Of a stretch of 64,000 nucleotides of DNA, positions 1 through 11,841 are shown one piece after another. Origin of the DNA: Mesostigma viride (taxonomy: Eukaryota; Streptophyta; Mesostigmatophyceae; Mesostigmatales; Mesostigmataceae). A program made the position numbers and the translations under genes. The stretch covers positions 1 through 64,000 of the forward strand of contig RPFO01002108.1 of the NCBI GenBank assembly GCA_009746045.1, given 5' to 3'. How positions within the stretch are numbered: position 1 is the first letter of the stretch; each line of letters opens with the position of its first letter. The notes under the pieces are model-generated. The model was not told the DNA's origin and searched no databases. It worked only from the letters and a program-made list of their open reading frames with translations.

Positions 1-3000
1 ATGCACGCAAGGGCGAGTGCAAAAACATGTACATACACCGCGCACGCAAGGGGCAACTGCACACACATGGACATACACAGCACGCAAGGGGCGGCTGCAC
101 ACACATGTACATCCACCGCGCACGCAAGGGGCGGCTGCACACACACGTACACACCGCGCACGCAAGGGGCGGCTGCACACACACGTACACACACCGCGCA
201 CGCAAGGGGCAATGCACAACACGTACACACACCGCGCACGCAAGGGCGAGTGCGCACACACGTACATACACCGCGCACGCAAGGGGGCTGCACACACACG
301 TACATACACCGCGCACGCAAGGGCAACTGCAACACACGTACATACCGCGCACGCAAGGGCGGCATGCACAAACGTACAACACCGCGCACGCAAGGGGCAA
401 CTGCACACACACGTACACACACCGCGCACGCACGGGGCGGCTGCACACACACGTACATACACGCGCACGCAAGGGCGGCGCTGCACACACACGTACATAA
501 CCGCACGCAAGGGGCTGCACACACAGTACATCCACCGCGCACGCAAGGGGCGGCTGCAACACACGTACATACACCGCGCACGCAAGGCGGACTGCACACA
601 CATGTACATACACCGCGCACGCAAGGGGCGGCTGCACACACACGTACATACACCGCGCACGCAAGGCGGCTGCACACACACGTACATCCACCGCGCACGC
701 AAGGGGCAACTGCACACACATGTACACACACCGCGCACGCAAGGGGCGGCTGCACACACACGTACATCCACCGCGCACGCAAGGGGCGGCTGCACACACA
801 CGTACATCCACCGCGCACGCAAGGGGCAACTGCACACACACGTACATCCACCGCGCACGCAAGGGGCGGCTGCACACACACGTACACACCGCGCACGCAA
901 GGGGCAACTGCACACACATGTACACACACCGCGCACGCAAGGGCGGCTGCACACACACGTACCACACCGCGCACGCAAGGGCGGCTGCACACACACGTAC
1001 ATACACCGCGCACGCAAGGGCGGCTGCACACACATGTACATACACCGCGCACGCAAGGGGCGGCTGCACACACATGTACACACACCGCGCACGCAAGGGG
1101 CCTGCACACACACGTACACACACGCGCACGCAGGGGCGGCTGCACACACACGTACATACACCGCGCACGCAAGGGCGGCTGCACACACACGTACATCCAC
1201 CGCGCACGCAAGGGGCACTGCACACACATGTACACACACCGCGCACGCAAGGGCGGCTGCACACACACGTACACACACCGCGCACGGGGCGGCTGCACAC
1301 ACACGTACACACACCGCGCACGCAAGGGCGGCTGCACACACACGTACACCACCGCGCACGCAAGGGCGGCTGCACACACACGTACACACACCGCGCACGC
1401 AAGGGGCGGCTGCACACACACGTACACACACCGCACGCAAGGGGCGGCTGCACACACATGTACATACACCGCGCACGCAAGGGGCGGCTGCACACACACG
1501 TACACACACGCACGCAAGGGCACTGCACACACAGTACACACACCGCGCACGCAAGGGGCTGCACACACACGTACATCCACCGCGCACGCAAGGGGCGGCT
1601 GCACACACACGTACACACACCATGCACGCAAGGGCGGCTGCACACACATGTACACACACCGCGCACGCAAGGGCGGCTGCACACACACGTACACACACCG
1701 CGCACGCAAGGGGCGGCTGCACACACATGTACACACCATGCACGCAAGGGGCGGCTGCACACACACGTACACACACCGCGCACGCAAGGGCGACTGCACA
1801 CACACGTACACACACCGCGCACGCAAGGGGCGGCTGCACACACACGTACACACACCGCGCACGCAAGGCGGCTGCACACACACGTACATACACCGCGCAC
1901 GCAAGGGGCTGCACACACACGTACACACACCATGCACGCACGGCTGCACACACACGTACACACACGCACGCAAGGGCTGCACACACACGTACACCACCGC
2001 GCACGCAAGGGGCGGCTGCACACACACGTACATCCACCGCGCACGCAAGGGGCGAGTGCAAACACATGTACATACACCATGCACGCAAGGGGCGGCTGCA
2101 CACACATGTACATCCACCGCGCACGCAAGGGGCGAGTGCACACACACGTACACACACCGCGCACGCAAGGGGCGGCTGCACACACACGTACACACACCAT
2201 GCACGCAATTGCCGGCATGCACACACACGTACATCCACCGCGCACGCAAGGGGCAACTGCACACACATGTACACACACCGCGCACGCTTGGGGCAGCTGC
2301 ACACACATGTACACACACCGCGCACGCAAGGGCCGGCTGCACACACACGTACACACACCATGCACGCAAGGGCATGCACACACACGTACACACACCGCGC
2401 ACGCAAGGGGCGGCTGCACACACACGTACACACACCATGCACGCAATTGCCGGCATGCACACACACGTACGTCCACCGCGCACGCAAGGGGCAACTGCAC
2501 ACACATGTACACACACCGCGCACGCAAGGGGCAGCTGCACACACACGTACATACACCGCGCACGCAAGGGGCGGCTGCACACACACGTACACACACCGCG
2601 CACGCAAGGGGCGGCTGCACACACACGTACATACACCGCGCACGCAAGGGGCAACTGCACACACATGTACATACACCGCGCACGCAAGGGGCAACTGCAC
2701 ACACATGTACCTACACCGCGCACGCAAGGGGCAACTGCACACACACGTACACACCGCGCACGCAAGGGGCGGCTGCACACACACGTACCTACACCGCGCA
2801 CGCAAGGGGCGGCTGCACACACACGTACACACACCATGCACGCAAGGGCCGGCTGCACACACACGTACATCCACCGCGCACGCAAGGGGCAACTGCACAC
2901 ACACGTACACCACCGCGCACGCAAGGGGCGGCTGCACACACACGTACACACACCGCGCACGCAAGGGGCAACTGCACACACATGTACACACACCGCGCAC

Positions 3001-6000
3001 GCTTGGGGCGGCTGCACACACACGTACCTACACCGCGCACGCAAGGGGCGGCTGCACACACACGTACATACACCGCGCACGCAAGGGGCAACTGCACACA
3101 CATGTACATACACCGCGCACGCAAGGGGCAACTGCACACACATGTACATACACCGCGCACGCAAGGGGCAACTGCACACACACGTACCTACACCGCGCAC
3201 GCAAGGGGCGGCTGCACACACACGTACCTACACCGCGCACGCAAGGGGCGGCTGCACACACACGTACACACACCATGCACGCAAGGGCCGGCTGCACACA
3301 CACGTACATCCCCCGCGCACGCAAGGGGCGGCTGCACACACACGTACCTACACCGCGCACGCAAGGGGCGGCTGCACACACACGTACATCCACCGCGCAC
3401 GCAAGGGGCAACTGCACACACATGTACACACACCGCGCACGCTTGGGGCAGCTGCACACACATGTACACACACCGCGCACGCAAGGGGCGGCTGCACACA
3501 CACGTACATCCACCGCGCACGCAAGGGGCAACTGCACACACACGTACATCCACCGCGCACGCAAGGGGCGGCTGCACACACACGTACACACACCGCGCAC
3601 GCAAGGGGCGACTGCACACACATGTACATCCACCGCGCACGCAAGGGCCGGCTGCACACACACGTACACACACCATGCACGCAAGGGCCGGCTGCACACA
3701 CACGTACATCCACCGCGCACGCAAGGGCCGGCTGCACACACACGTACATACACCGCGCACGCAAGGGGCAACTGCACACACATGTACACACACCGCGCAC
3801 GCAAGGGGCAACTGCACACACACGTACACACACCGCGCACGCTTGGGGCGGCTGCACACACACGTACCTACACCGCGCACGCAAGGGGCGGCTGCACACA
3901 CACGTACATCCACCGCGCACGCAAGGGGCAACTGCACACACATGTACACACACCGCGCACGCTTGGGGCAGCTGCACTCACATGTACACACACCGCGCAC
4001 GCAAGGGGCGGCTGCACACACACGTACATCCACCGCGCACGCAAGGGGCAACTGCACACACACGTACATCCACCGCGCACGCAAGGGGCGGCTGCACACA
4101 CACGTACACACACCGCGCACGCAAGGGGCAACTGCACACACATGTACACACACCGCGCACGCTTGGGGCGGCTGCACACACACGTACCTACACCGCGCAC
4201 GCAAGGGGCGGCTGCACACACACGTACATACACCGCGCACGCAAGGGGCAACTGCACACACATGTACATACACCGCGCACGCAAGGGGCAACTGCACACA
4301 CATGTACACACACCGCGCACGCAAGGGGCAACTGCACACACACGTACACACACCGCGCACGCTTGGGGCGGCTGCACACACACGTAAATACACCGCGCAC
4401 GCAAGGGGCGGCTGCACACACACGTACATCCACCGCGCACGCAAGGGGCAACTGCACACACATGTACACACACCGCGCACGCTTGGGGCAGCTGCACTCA
4501 CATGTACACACACCGCGCACGCAAGGGCCGGCTGCACACACACGAAAAACCACCGCGCACGCAAGGGGCAACTGCACACACACGTACATACACCGCGCAC
4601 GCAAGGGGCGGCTGCACACACACGTACACACACCGCGCACGCAAGGGGCAACTGCACACACATGTACACACACCGCGCACGCTTGGGGCGGCTGCACACA
4701 CACGTACCTACACCTTGCACGCAAGGGGCGGCTGCACACACACGTACATACACCGCGCACGCAAGGGGCAACTGCACACACATGTACATACACCGCGCAA
4801 CCACGGGGCGGCTGCACACACACGTACATACACCGCGCACGCAAGGGGCAACTGCACACACATGTACACACACCGCGCACGCTTGGGGCGGCTGCACACA
4901 CACGTACCTACACCGCGCACGCAAGGGGCGGCTGCACACACACGTACATACACCGCGCACGCAAGGGGCAACTGCACACACATGTACATACACCGCGCAA
5001 CCACGGGGCGGCTGCACACACACGTACACACACCGCGCACGCAAGGGGCAGCTGCACACACACGTACATACACCATGCACGCAAGGGGCTGCACACACAC
5101 TTACACACACCTTGCACGCAAGGGCCGGCATGCACACACACTGGCATACACCGCGCACGCAAGGGGCGGCTGCACACACGTACATACACCGCGCACGCAA
5201 GGGGCGAGTGCACACACACGTACACACACCGCGCACGCAATTAAGGGACGGCTGCACACACACGTACATACACCGCGCACGCAAGGGGCAACGGCACTCA
5301 CATGTACATACACCATGCACGCAAGGGGCGGCTGCACACACACGTACACACACCATGCACGCAAGGAGCGACTTCACGCACAGGTACACACACCATGCAC
5401 GCAAGGTTCGGCTGCACACACATGTACATCCACCGCGCACGCAAGGGGCGGCTGCACACACATGTACATACACCATGCACGCAAGGGGCGGCTGCACACA
5501 CCTGTACATCCACCGCGCACGCAAGGGGCGAGTGCACACACACGTACACACACCGCGCACGCAAGGGGCGGCTGCACACACACGTACACACACCATGCAC
5601 GCAAGGGCCGGCATGCACACACAGTATACACACACCGCGCACGCAAGGGGCGGCTGCACACACACGTACATACACTGCGCACGCAAGGGGCTGCTGCACA
5701 CACACTTACACTCACCATGCACGCAAGGGGCGGCTGCACACACACGTACATACACCGCGCACGCAAGGGACGGCTGCACACACACGTACATACACCGCGC
5801 ACGCAAGGGGCAACTGCCCGCACATGTACATCCACCGCGCACGCAATTAAGGGACGGCTGCACACACACGTACATACACCGCGCACGCAAGGGGCAACGG
5901 CACTCACATGGACATACACCATGCACGCAAGGGGCGGCTGCACACACACGTACATACACCGCGCACGCAAGGGGCTGCTGCACACACACTTACACACACA

Positions 6001-8530
6001 ATGCACGCAATTAGGGGCGACGGCACTCACATGTACATACTCTTGGGCGGCTGCACTCACATGTACATACACCGCGCATGCAAGGGGCAACTGCACACAC
6101 ACGTACACACACCATGCACGCAAGGGCCGGCATGCACACACACGTACATACACTGCGCACGCAAGGGGCAACTGCACACACACGTACACACACCATGCAC
6201 GGAAGGGACGGCTGCACTCACATGTACACACACCATGCACGCAAGGGCCGGCTGCACACACACGTACATACACCATGCACGCAAGGGGCTGCACACACAC
6301 TTACACACCACCTTGCACGCAAGGGCCGGCATGCACACACACTGGCATACACCGCGCACGCAAGGGGCGGCTGCACACACGTACATACACCGCGCACGCA
6401 AGGGGCGAGTGCACACACACGTACACACACCGCGCACGCAATTAAGGGACGGCTGCACACACACGTACATACACCGCGCACGCAAGGGGCAACGGCACTC
6501 ACATGTACATCCACCATGCACGCAAGGGGCGGCTGCACACACACGTACACACACCATGCACGCAAGGACAAGGATTCACACACATGTACACACACAAAGC
6601 ACGCAAGGGGCTGCTGCACACACACGTACATACACCGCGCACGCAAGGGGCGGCTGCACTCACATGTACACACACCACGCACGCAAGGGGCGGCTGCACA
6701 CACACGTACATACACTGCGCACGCACGGGGCGACTGCACACACATGTACATAAACCATGCACGCAAGGGGCGGCTGCACACACATGTACATACACCGCGC
6801 ACGCAAGGGGCGAGTGCAAACACATGTACATACACCGCGCACGCAAGGACAAGGATGCACACACATGTACATACACCGCGCACGCAAGGGGCGGCTGCAC
6901 ACACACGTACATACACCGCGCACGCAAGGGGCGAGTGCGCACACACGTACATACACCGCGCACGCAAGGGGCGGCTGCACACACACGTACATACACCGCG
7001 CACGCACGGGGCCAGTGCAAGCACATGTACATACACCATGCACGCAAGGGGCGGCTGCACACACATGTACATACACCGCGCACGCAAGGGGCGAGTGCAA
7101 ACACATGTACATACACCGCGCACGCAAGGGGCAACTGCCCGCACATGTACATCCACCGCACACGCAAGGGGCGGCTGCACACACATGTACATACACCGCG
7201 CACGCAAGGGGCGGCTGCACACACACGTACATACACCGCGCACGCAAGGGGCGAGTGCGCACACACGTACATACACCGCGCACGCAAGGGGGGCTGCACA
7301 CACACGTACATACACCGCGCACGCAAGGGGCCAGTGCAAGCACATGTACATACACCATGCACGCAAGGGCCGGCATGCACAGAAACGTACATACACCGCG
7401 CACGCAAGGGGCTGCTGCACACACACGTACACACACCATGCACGCACGGGGCGGCTGCACACACACGTACATCCACTGCGCACGCACGGGGCCGGCGACT
7501 GCACACACATGTACATAAACCATGCACGCAAGGGGCGGCTGCACACACATGTACATCCACCGCGCACGCAAGGGGCGAGTGCAAACACATGTACATACAC
7601 CGCGCACGCAAGGACAAGGATGCACACACATGTACATACACCGCGCACGCAAGGGGCGGCTGCACACGCACGTACATACACCGCGCACGCAAGGGGCGGC
7701 TGCACACACACGTACATACACCGCGCACGCACGGGGCCAGTGCAAGCACATGTACATACACCATGCACGCAAGGGGCGGCTGCACACACATGTACATACA
7801 CCGCGCACGCAAGGGGCGAGTGCAAACACATGTACATACACCGCGCACGCAAGGGGCAACTGCCCGCACATGTACATCCACCGCGCACGCAAGGGGCGGC
7901 TGCACACACATGTACACACACCATGCACGCAAGGACAAGGATGCACACACATGTACACACACCATGCACGCAAGGGGCGGCTGCACACACACGTACACAC
8001 ACCGCGCACGCAAGGGGCGAGTGCAAACACATGTACATACACCATGCACGCAAGGACAAGGATGCACACACATGTACACACACCATGCACGCAAGGGGCG
8101 GCTGCACACACACGTACATACACAATGCACGGTTGGGGCGACGGCACTCACATGTACATACACCATGCACGCAAGGACAAGGATGCACACACATGTACAT
8201 ACACCGCGCACGCAAGGGGCGGCTGCACACACACGTACATACACCGCGCACGCAAGGGGCGAGTGCGCACACACGTACATCCACCGCGCACGCAAGGGGC
8301 GGCTGCACACACACGTACATACACCGCGCACGCAATGGGCGAGTGCAAACACATGTACATACACCGCGCACGCAAGGGGCGGCTGCACACACACGTACAC
8401 ACACCATGCACGCAAGGGCCGGCATGCACACACACGTACATACACCGCGCACGCAAGGGGCGGCTGCACAGAAACGTACACACACCGCGCACGCAAGGGC
8501 CGGCTGCACACACATGTACATACACCTTGC
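1..8530. repeat. 40-bp satellite array with higher-order structure
   Basis: About 8.5 kb of tandem copies of a 40-bp unit (core CGCGCACGCAAGGGGCGGCT followed by GCACACACACGTACATACAC). Early copies (1-2200) vary in length by small indels; copies from about 2500 are almost all exactly 40 bp. Variants (CAACTGC, CGAGTGC, GCTTGGGG, CCATGC, ACATGTAC) recur at fixed intervals, so there are higher-order units. Because the unit has almost no stop codons in any frame, very long open frames appear on both strands; these are translation artefacts (His/Thr/Arg-rich on one strand, Cys/Val/Arg-rich on the other). The array runs off the left edge, so its real length is unknown. Position and function (subtelomere, centromere or other heterochromatin) cannot be decided from this window. 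Confidence 0.95.
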
Positions 8531-8700
8531 ACGTACAACACACAACACACACACACAACAAAAAATTATATACACACACACACGCACACGCACACGCACA
8601 CGCACACGCACACGCACACGCACACGCACACGCACACGCACAACACACACAACACACACAACACACACACGCACACGTGAACAACACACACACACAACAA
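8531..8700. repeat. CA / CACACG microsatellite
   Basis: The end of the 40-bp array grades into CA-rich simple sequence: AACACACACA stretches, about ten CACACG hexamers at 8577-8640, then more ACACA. It probably grew from the CACACACAC segment of the satellite unit. Confidence 0.9.
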
Positions 8701-8806
8701 TTATAATATTAGTGTAGTATATCAAACAAAATAGTAATAAAGTATTTGCAAGCGTACTTCGTGTGAATTATGTGTAGACGAGAATAGAAGCTAAACAAAA
8801 CTCTAA

Positions 8807-8875
8807 TGGAGAAAGAGGGATTCGAACCCTTGGGAAAGTTACCCCATACATAGCATTCCACTCGGACATTTCTCC
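8807..8875 (-). pseudogene. tRNA-Ser-like relic lacking the anticodon arm
   Basis: On the minus strand a 7-bp acceptor stem is intact (GGAGAAA at 8875-8869 pairs with TTTCTCC ending at 8808). It is followed by a D-arm-like TGTCCGAGTGG, a long variable-arm hairpin (GGGG/TCCC), a T arm with GGGTTCGAATCCC, and an A discriminator. The long variable arm and the D-arm words fit tRNA-Ser, notably organelle-type Ser tRNAs. Only about 69 nt remain, and a normal anticodon stem-loop cannot be drawn: sequence between the D arm and the 3' side of the anticodon stem is missing. It is therefore read as an internally deleted tRNA gene, possibly of organellar origin. Confidence 0.6.
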
Positions 8876-8910
8876 GAAAAAAAGGTCACGTAAGCTAAGG
8901 GTGGAGAGTT

Positions 8911-8967
8911 AAGGGTGTAGGTTGTAGGATGTATGGTGTAGGGTGTAGGGTGTAGGGTGTAGGGTGT
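8911..8967. repeat. GGTGTAG heptamer repeat
   Basis: Several imperfect and then four to five near-perfect copies of GGTGTAG (also seen as AGGGTGT). The period of 7 equals plant-type telomere repeats, but the sequence is not TTTAGGG or TTTTAGGG. Confidence 0.8.
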
Positions 8968-9299
8968 CTTGAGCTTTCTTTTTTGAGATCAATAGAGTCC
9001 CCTTCCATGATCATGTGCGTGATCTGGTTATGATTTTCATCTATGGCGTGTGTGGCCACATCGTGTATTTACAACTTTCTAGCCATGGATAACTAGGTAA
9101 CCATAAATTGGTTACCATGATAACTAGGTAAAAACGTGTTGGTTTCAGAATACATGTGATCGCTGCATTGTCATCTACAATGTACAAATCAATCACGGAT
9201 TTCGGGGCTACGGATTTCGGGGCTAAGTTTTTGTGGGTAGAGATTGGCAAGGGTGTCTTTATCTTGCCACTTGGTCACTTGGTGTGCATTACGTCTGTT

Positions 9300-10125
9300 C
9301 TTGCGTTGGAGTCAAAAAACTGTCCGTGTGTGGTGGTGGACTTTTCCTCACGGGCAGTCGCCATATGTCATACAAGCACTTGTTCGGCGTACCACTAGCT
9401 CATGTATGTCACCATTGTAATTTTGCGTTGTAACAGCATTTCTCGGAGCCAACGGCCGTTGGACTCAAAAAACTGACCGTGTGTGGTGGTGGACTTTTCC
9501 TCACGGGCAGTCGCCATATGTCATACAAGCACTTGTTCGGCGTACCACTAGCTCGTGGATGTCACCATTGTAATTTTGAGTTGTAACAGCATTTCTCGGA
9601 GCCAACGGCCGTTGGACTTCGAAAAACTGATAGCCTTGTCTGAAGGTGTGTGCGTGAATGGCACATGTGCATCGTCGGGGGGAGTTTTCTCAAGAGCCAC
9701 ATGTGGTAGTGTAAGGTGGGCATGCTTAGTGCGTACGGGTGGGAGGGACAAGAGGTGCAGAAGTTGACGGCTTTTGACCTTGGGAAATGACACGGCACAC
9801 ATAAGACAACAAAGTGATAATTTTAATGTCTTTACTGGTGTACTGTCAATTTCTCCGAGCCAACGGCCGTTGGACTCTCGAAACTCTCCTGTCTACAAAG
9901 TGTGTGCGTGCGATGGCACTTGTTCCATGTGCCGGGGGGGGGTGAGAAATCTGTCGTTCATTAATTTGTGCCTCGTCGGGGTGGGCATGCATGAATTTGT
10001 GCCTCGTCGGGGTGGACATGCATGAAAGCATTTTCATTGGTACTCGGGGTTCAATATTTTTGTCTTGCTGTTGAAACGTCGACGTGCTCTTCTCCTGCTC
10101 TTTTTTTTTCCTACTCAACGGCCGT
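9300..10125. repeat. Diverged tandem repeat with 14-bp palindrome
   Basis: A 153-bp unit is duplicated almost exactly (about 9310-9462 and 9463-9615), sharing the GTGTGTGGTGGTGGACTTTT and CATATGTCATACAAGCAC words. More diverged copies follow to about 10125. Each unit boundary carries CCAACGGCCGTTGG or a near match (9449, 9602, 9860, 10116). No convincing gene is seen here; the short open frames follow the repeats. Confidence 0.8.
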
Positions 10126-10430
10126 TGGTGCTTTTAAACTTGCCCAGCGTTATGACTAGGATGCCCTTCTTTACTGCTAGCCACCGCCCCTTGTGTACAA
10201 TGCTAGAATTAGGCCGGGGTAATGGTACACGTCCACCGCGTCCCCAGTGCAAGGTTCGTGAATGCGCTGGTTCGTAAAAAATTCGGCACTTGGAAGGTTC
10301 GAACACCTGACCCCACTTTCGTTATTTCAACATGCCCTGAACGAAAAAGCTGCGTAAAGGATACATTAACCGTTCCCTGTTATTCTTGATTATATTGCGA
10401 TATCATGGACGTACACACGCGGTTGGTGGT

Positions 10431-10556
10431 CCGTACTTGCCAACTGCACTTGCAAACTGACTGACTGACTGCCTCCGTTACGCACTTGCGTGTGTTTCCG
10501 TACTTGCCAACTGAACTTGCAAACTGACTGAATGACTGCCTCCGTTACGACTAACA
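10431..10556. repeat. 67-bp direct duplication
   Basis: Two adjacent copies of a segment beginning CCGTACTTGCCAACTG and containing GACTGA runs and GCCTCCGTTACG, offset by 67 bp. No coding potential is evident. Confidence 0.8.
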
Positions 10557-11640
10557 AGTGAACGACGAGTGAGCTACTAAAGTTTTGTTCAGTTCATTGT
10601 GTCTATATGTACATAGCCGTTTCTTCAAAACCGTTGCGTGGATACCTTGATTCTGGGTTCGCTGATACTTGTTTCCCATTTTAAATCTCCCGTCCATAAT
10701 TGGATACATGTAATGTAGGAGGATACCCACTTGCCCGAAATCCGCGTAACGGGTGATTAGTACTGCTGTAAGCGGAACCACAGACAAATCTGTCTAACGG
10801 GCTAACATTATTGTCCTTCATGTACTGGTTTTTGCACGCAGGACGCCATTCGCAACACCGCCTGACGGAGTCGGATGGACCGGACGTGCGTGAGGCTGCT
10901 GTTCACAGTCGTGAAGTTGGCAGACATTAATATCAACACGGTCACGAGAATTCGTCCAGAGAATAATTGATGCTTGTGACGTGCTCGACGGCTGCGATGA
11001 CCGAGATGATGCGTGTAGTGCACAGCGTCCGAGACGTCGCGACACCCGTGGCTGTCCTGTTGATGCGAACGCACGGTGACGAGACGGAGCCCATTATATA
11101 GGTGGATTACAAGTTAGAACGGCCCTCGCGGTTGCACTGTTTAATCGCGAACGTGGATTTTGCGGAGCCGACGGCCGTTGGGGATTGGAAATCTGATGAT
11201 ATCGGGGCTGCGCACGACATCGAGGAACTGGGGATCGACGTAGGTCTACAGGCTCACTTGTCCGTCAACATGTATGGCCTCGCTTGACTGTCATCATCTT
11301 GACATGTACATAACTAGTTCATATACCATGCATTTGACACTGCCTGCACGTGGATTTTCCAGACATACATTGAGGGTAATTATAACTCGAAAGCACTACG
11401 TACGATTGAGACGTCCGGTCGTAGAGCAGATGCACTGGAGCTTTCTGATCTTCCAATTGATGGGTCTGTAATTATGTAAGATATTCAGATATCGCGATGA
11501 CTCGAGCATCGATGCATGGAATGTAATAATGTATTTCATTCAATTATACATCCAATTTAACTCCGCAATTGAGGGGCACACATGTCCATCAGCCCGAGAC
11601 AACATTTCCCAAGTAATTTTCGATTAGTGATTTAGTGTGG
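10557..11640. other. Non-coding spacer before the gypsy element
   Basis: About 1.1 kb with no gene I can support. It contains one more diverged copy of the palindrome (CCGACGGCCGTTGG at 11168). The gypsy element begins abruptly at its right end, without a visible 5' LTR. Confidence 0.5.
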
Positions 11641-11810
11641 GCCTCCCCTATCATTGTAAGGAAGTAGGTCATCTTAAACGTGAGTGCCCCAAGTTCCTTT
11701 CGGGTGCTCCCCCTCATCCCGACGCTCGCCCTCCTCGTACCCCTCAGCGTGCTCCTATTCGTCCTACTTCAGGACGCATTCCTTCAGCTACCCCTAGTGA
11801 ATGAATGCTG
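11640..11810 (+). pseudogene. gag nucleocapsid remnant (zinc knuckle)
   Basis: Translation near 11664-11705 gives HCKEVGHLKRECPKF, matching the C-x4-H-x4-C part of a CCHC zinc knuckle. The first Cys of CX2C is not in place, so the motif is incomplete. A Pro/Arg-rich tail follows and ends in a stop near 11803. Everything upstream (capsid) is missing. Confidence 0.6.
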
Positions 11811-11841
11811 TGCAGACAGGATCCCCAGGGTTCCCCTATGA

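Noticed and set aside
1..8725. Very long open frames (up to 1,764 codons) on both strands
   Set aside because: They follow the 40-bp satellite, whose unit lacks stop codons in nearly all frames. Protein repeats simply mirror the DNA period, on both strands at once.
8911..8967. Interstitial telomere repeat
   Set aside because: The 7-bp period is right, but GGTGTAG is not a known plant or algal telomere motif and the tract is short.
10285..10320. T-arm-like GGTTCGAACACC
   Set aside because: No matching acceptor or anticodon stem on either strand.
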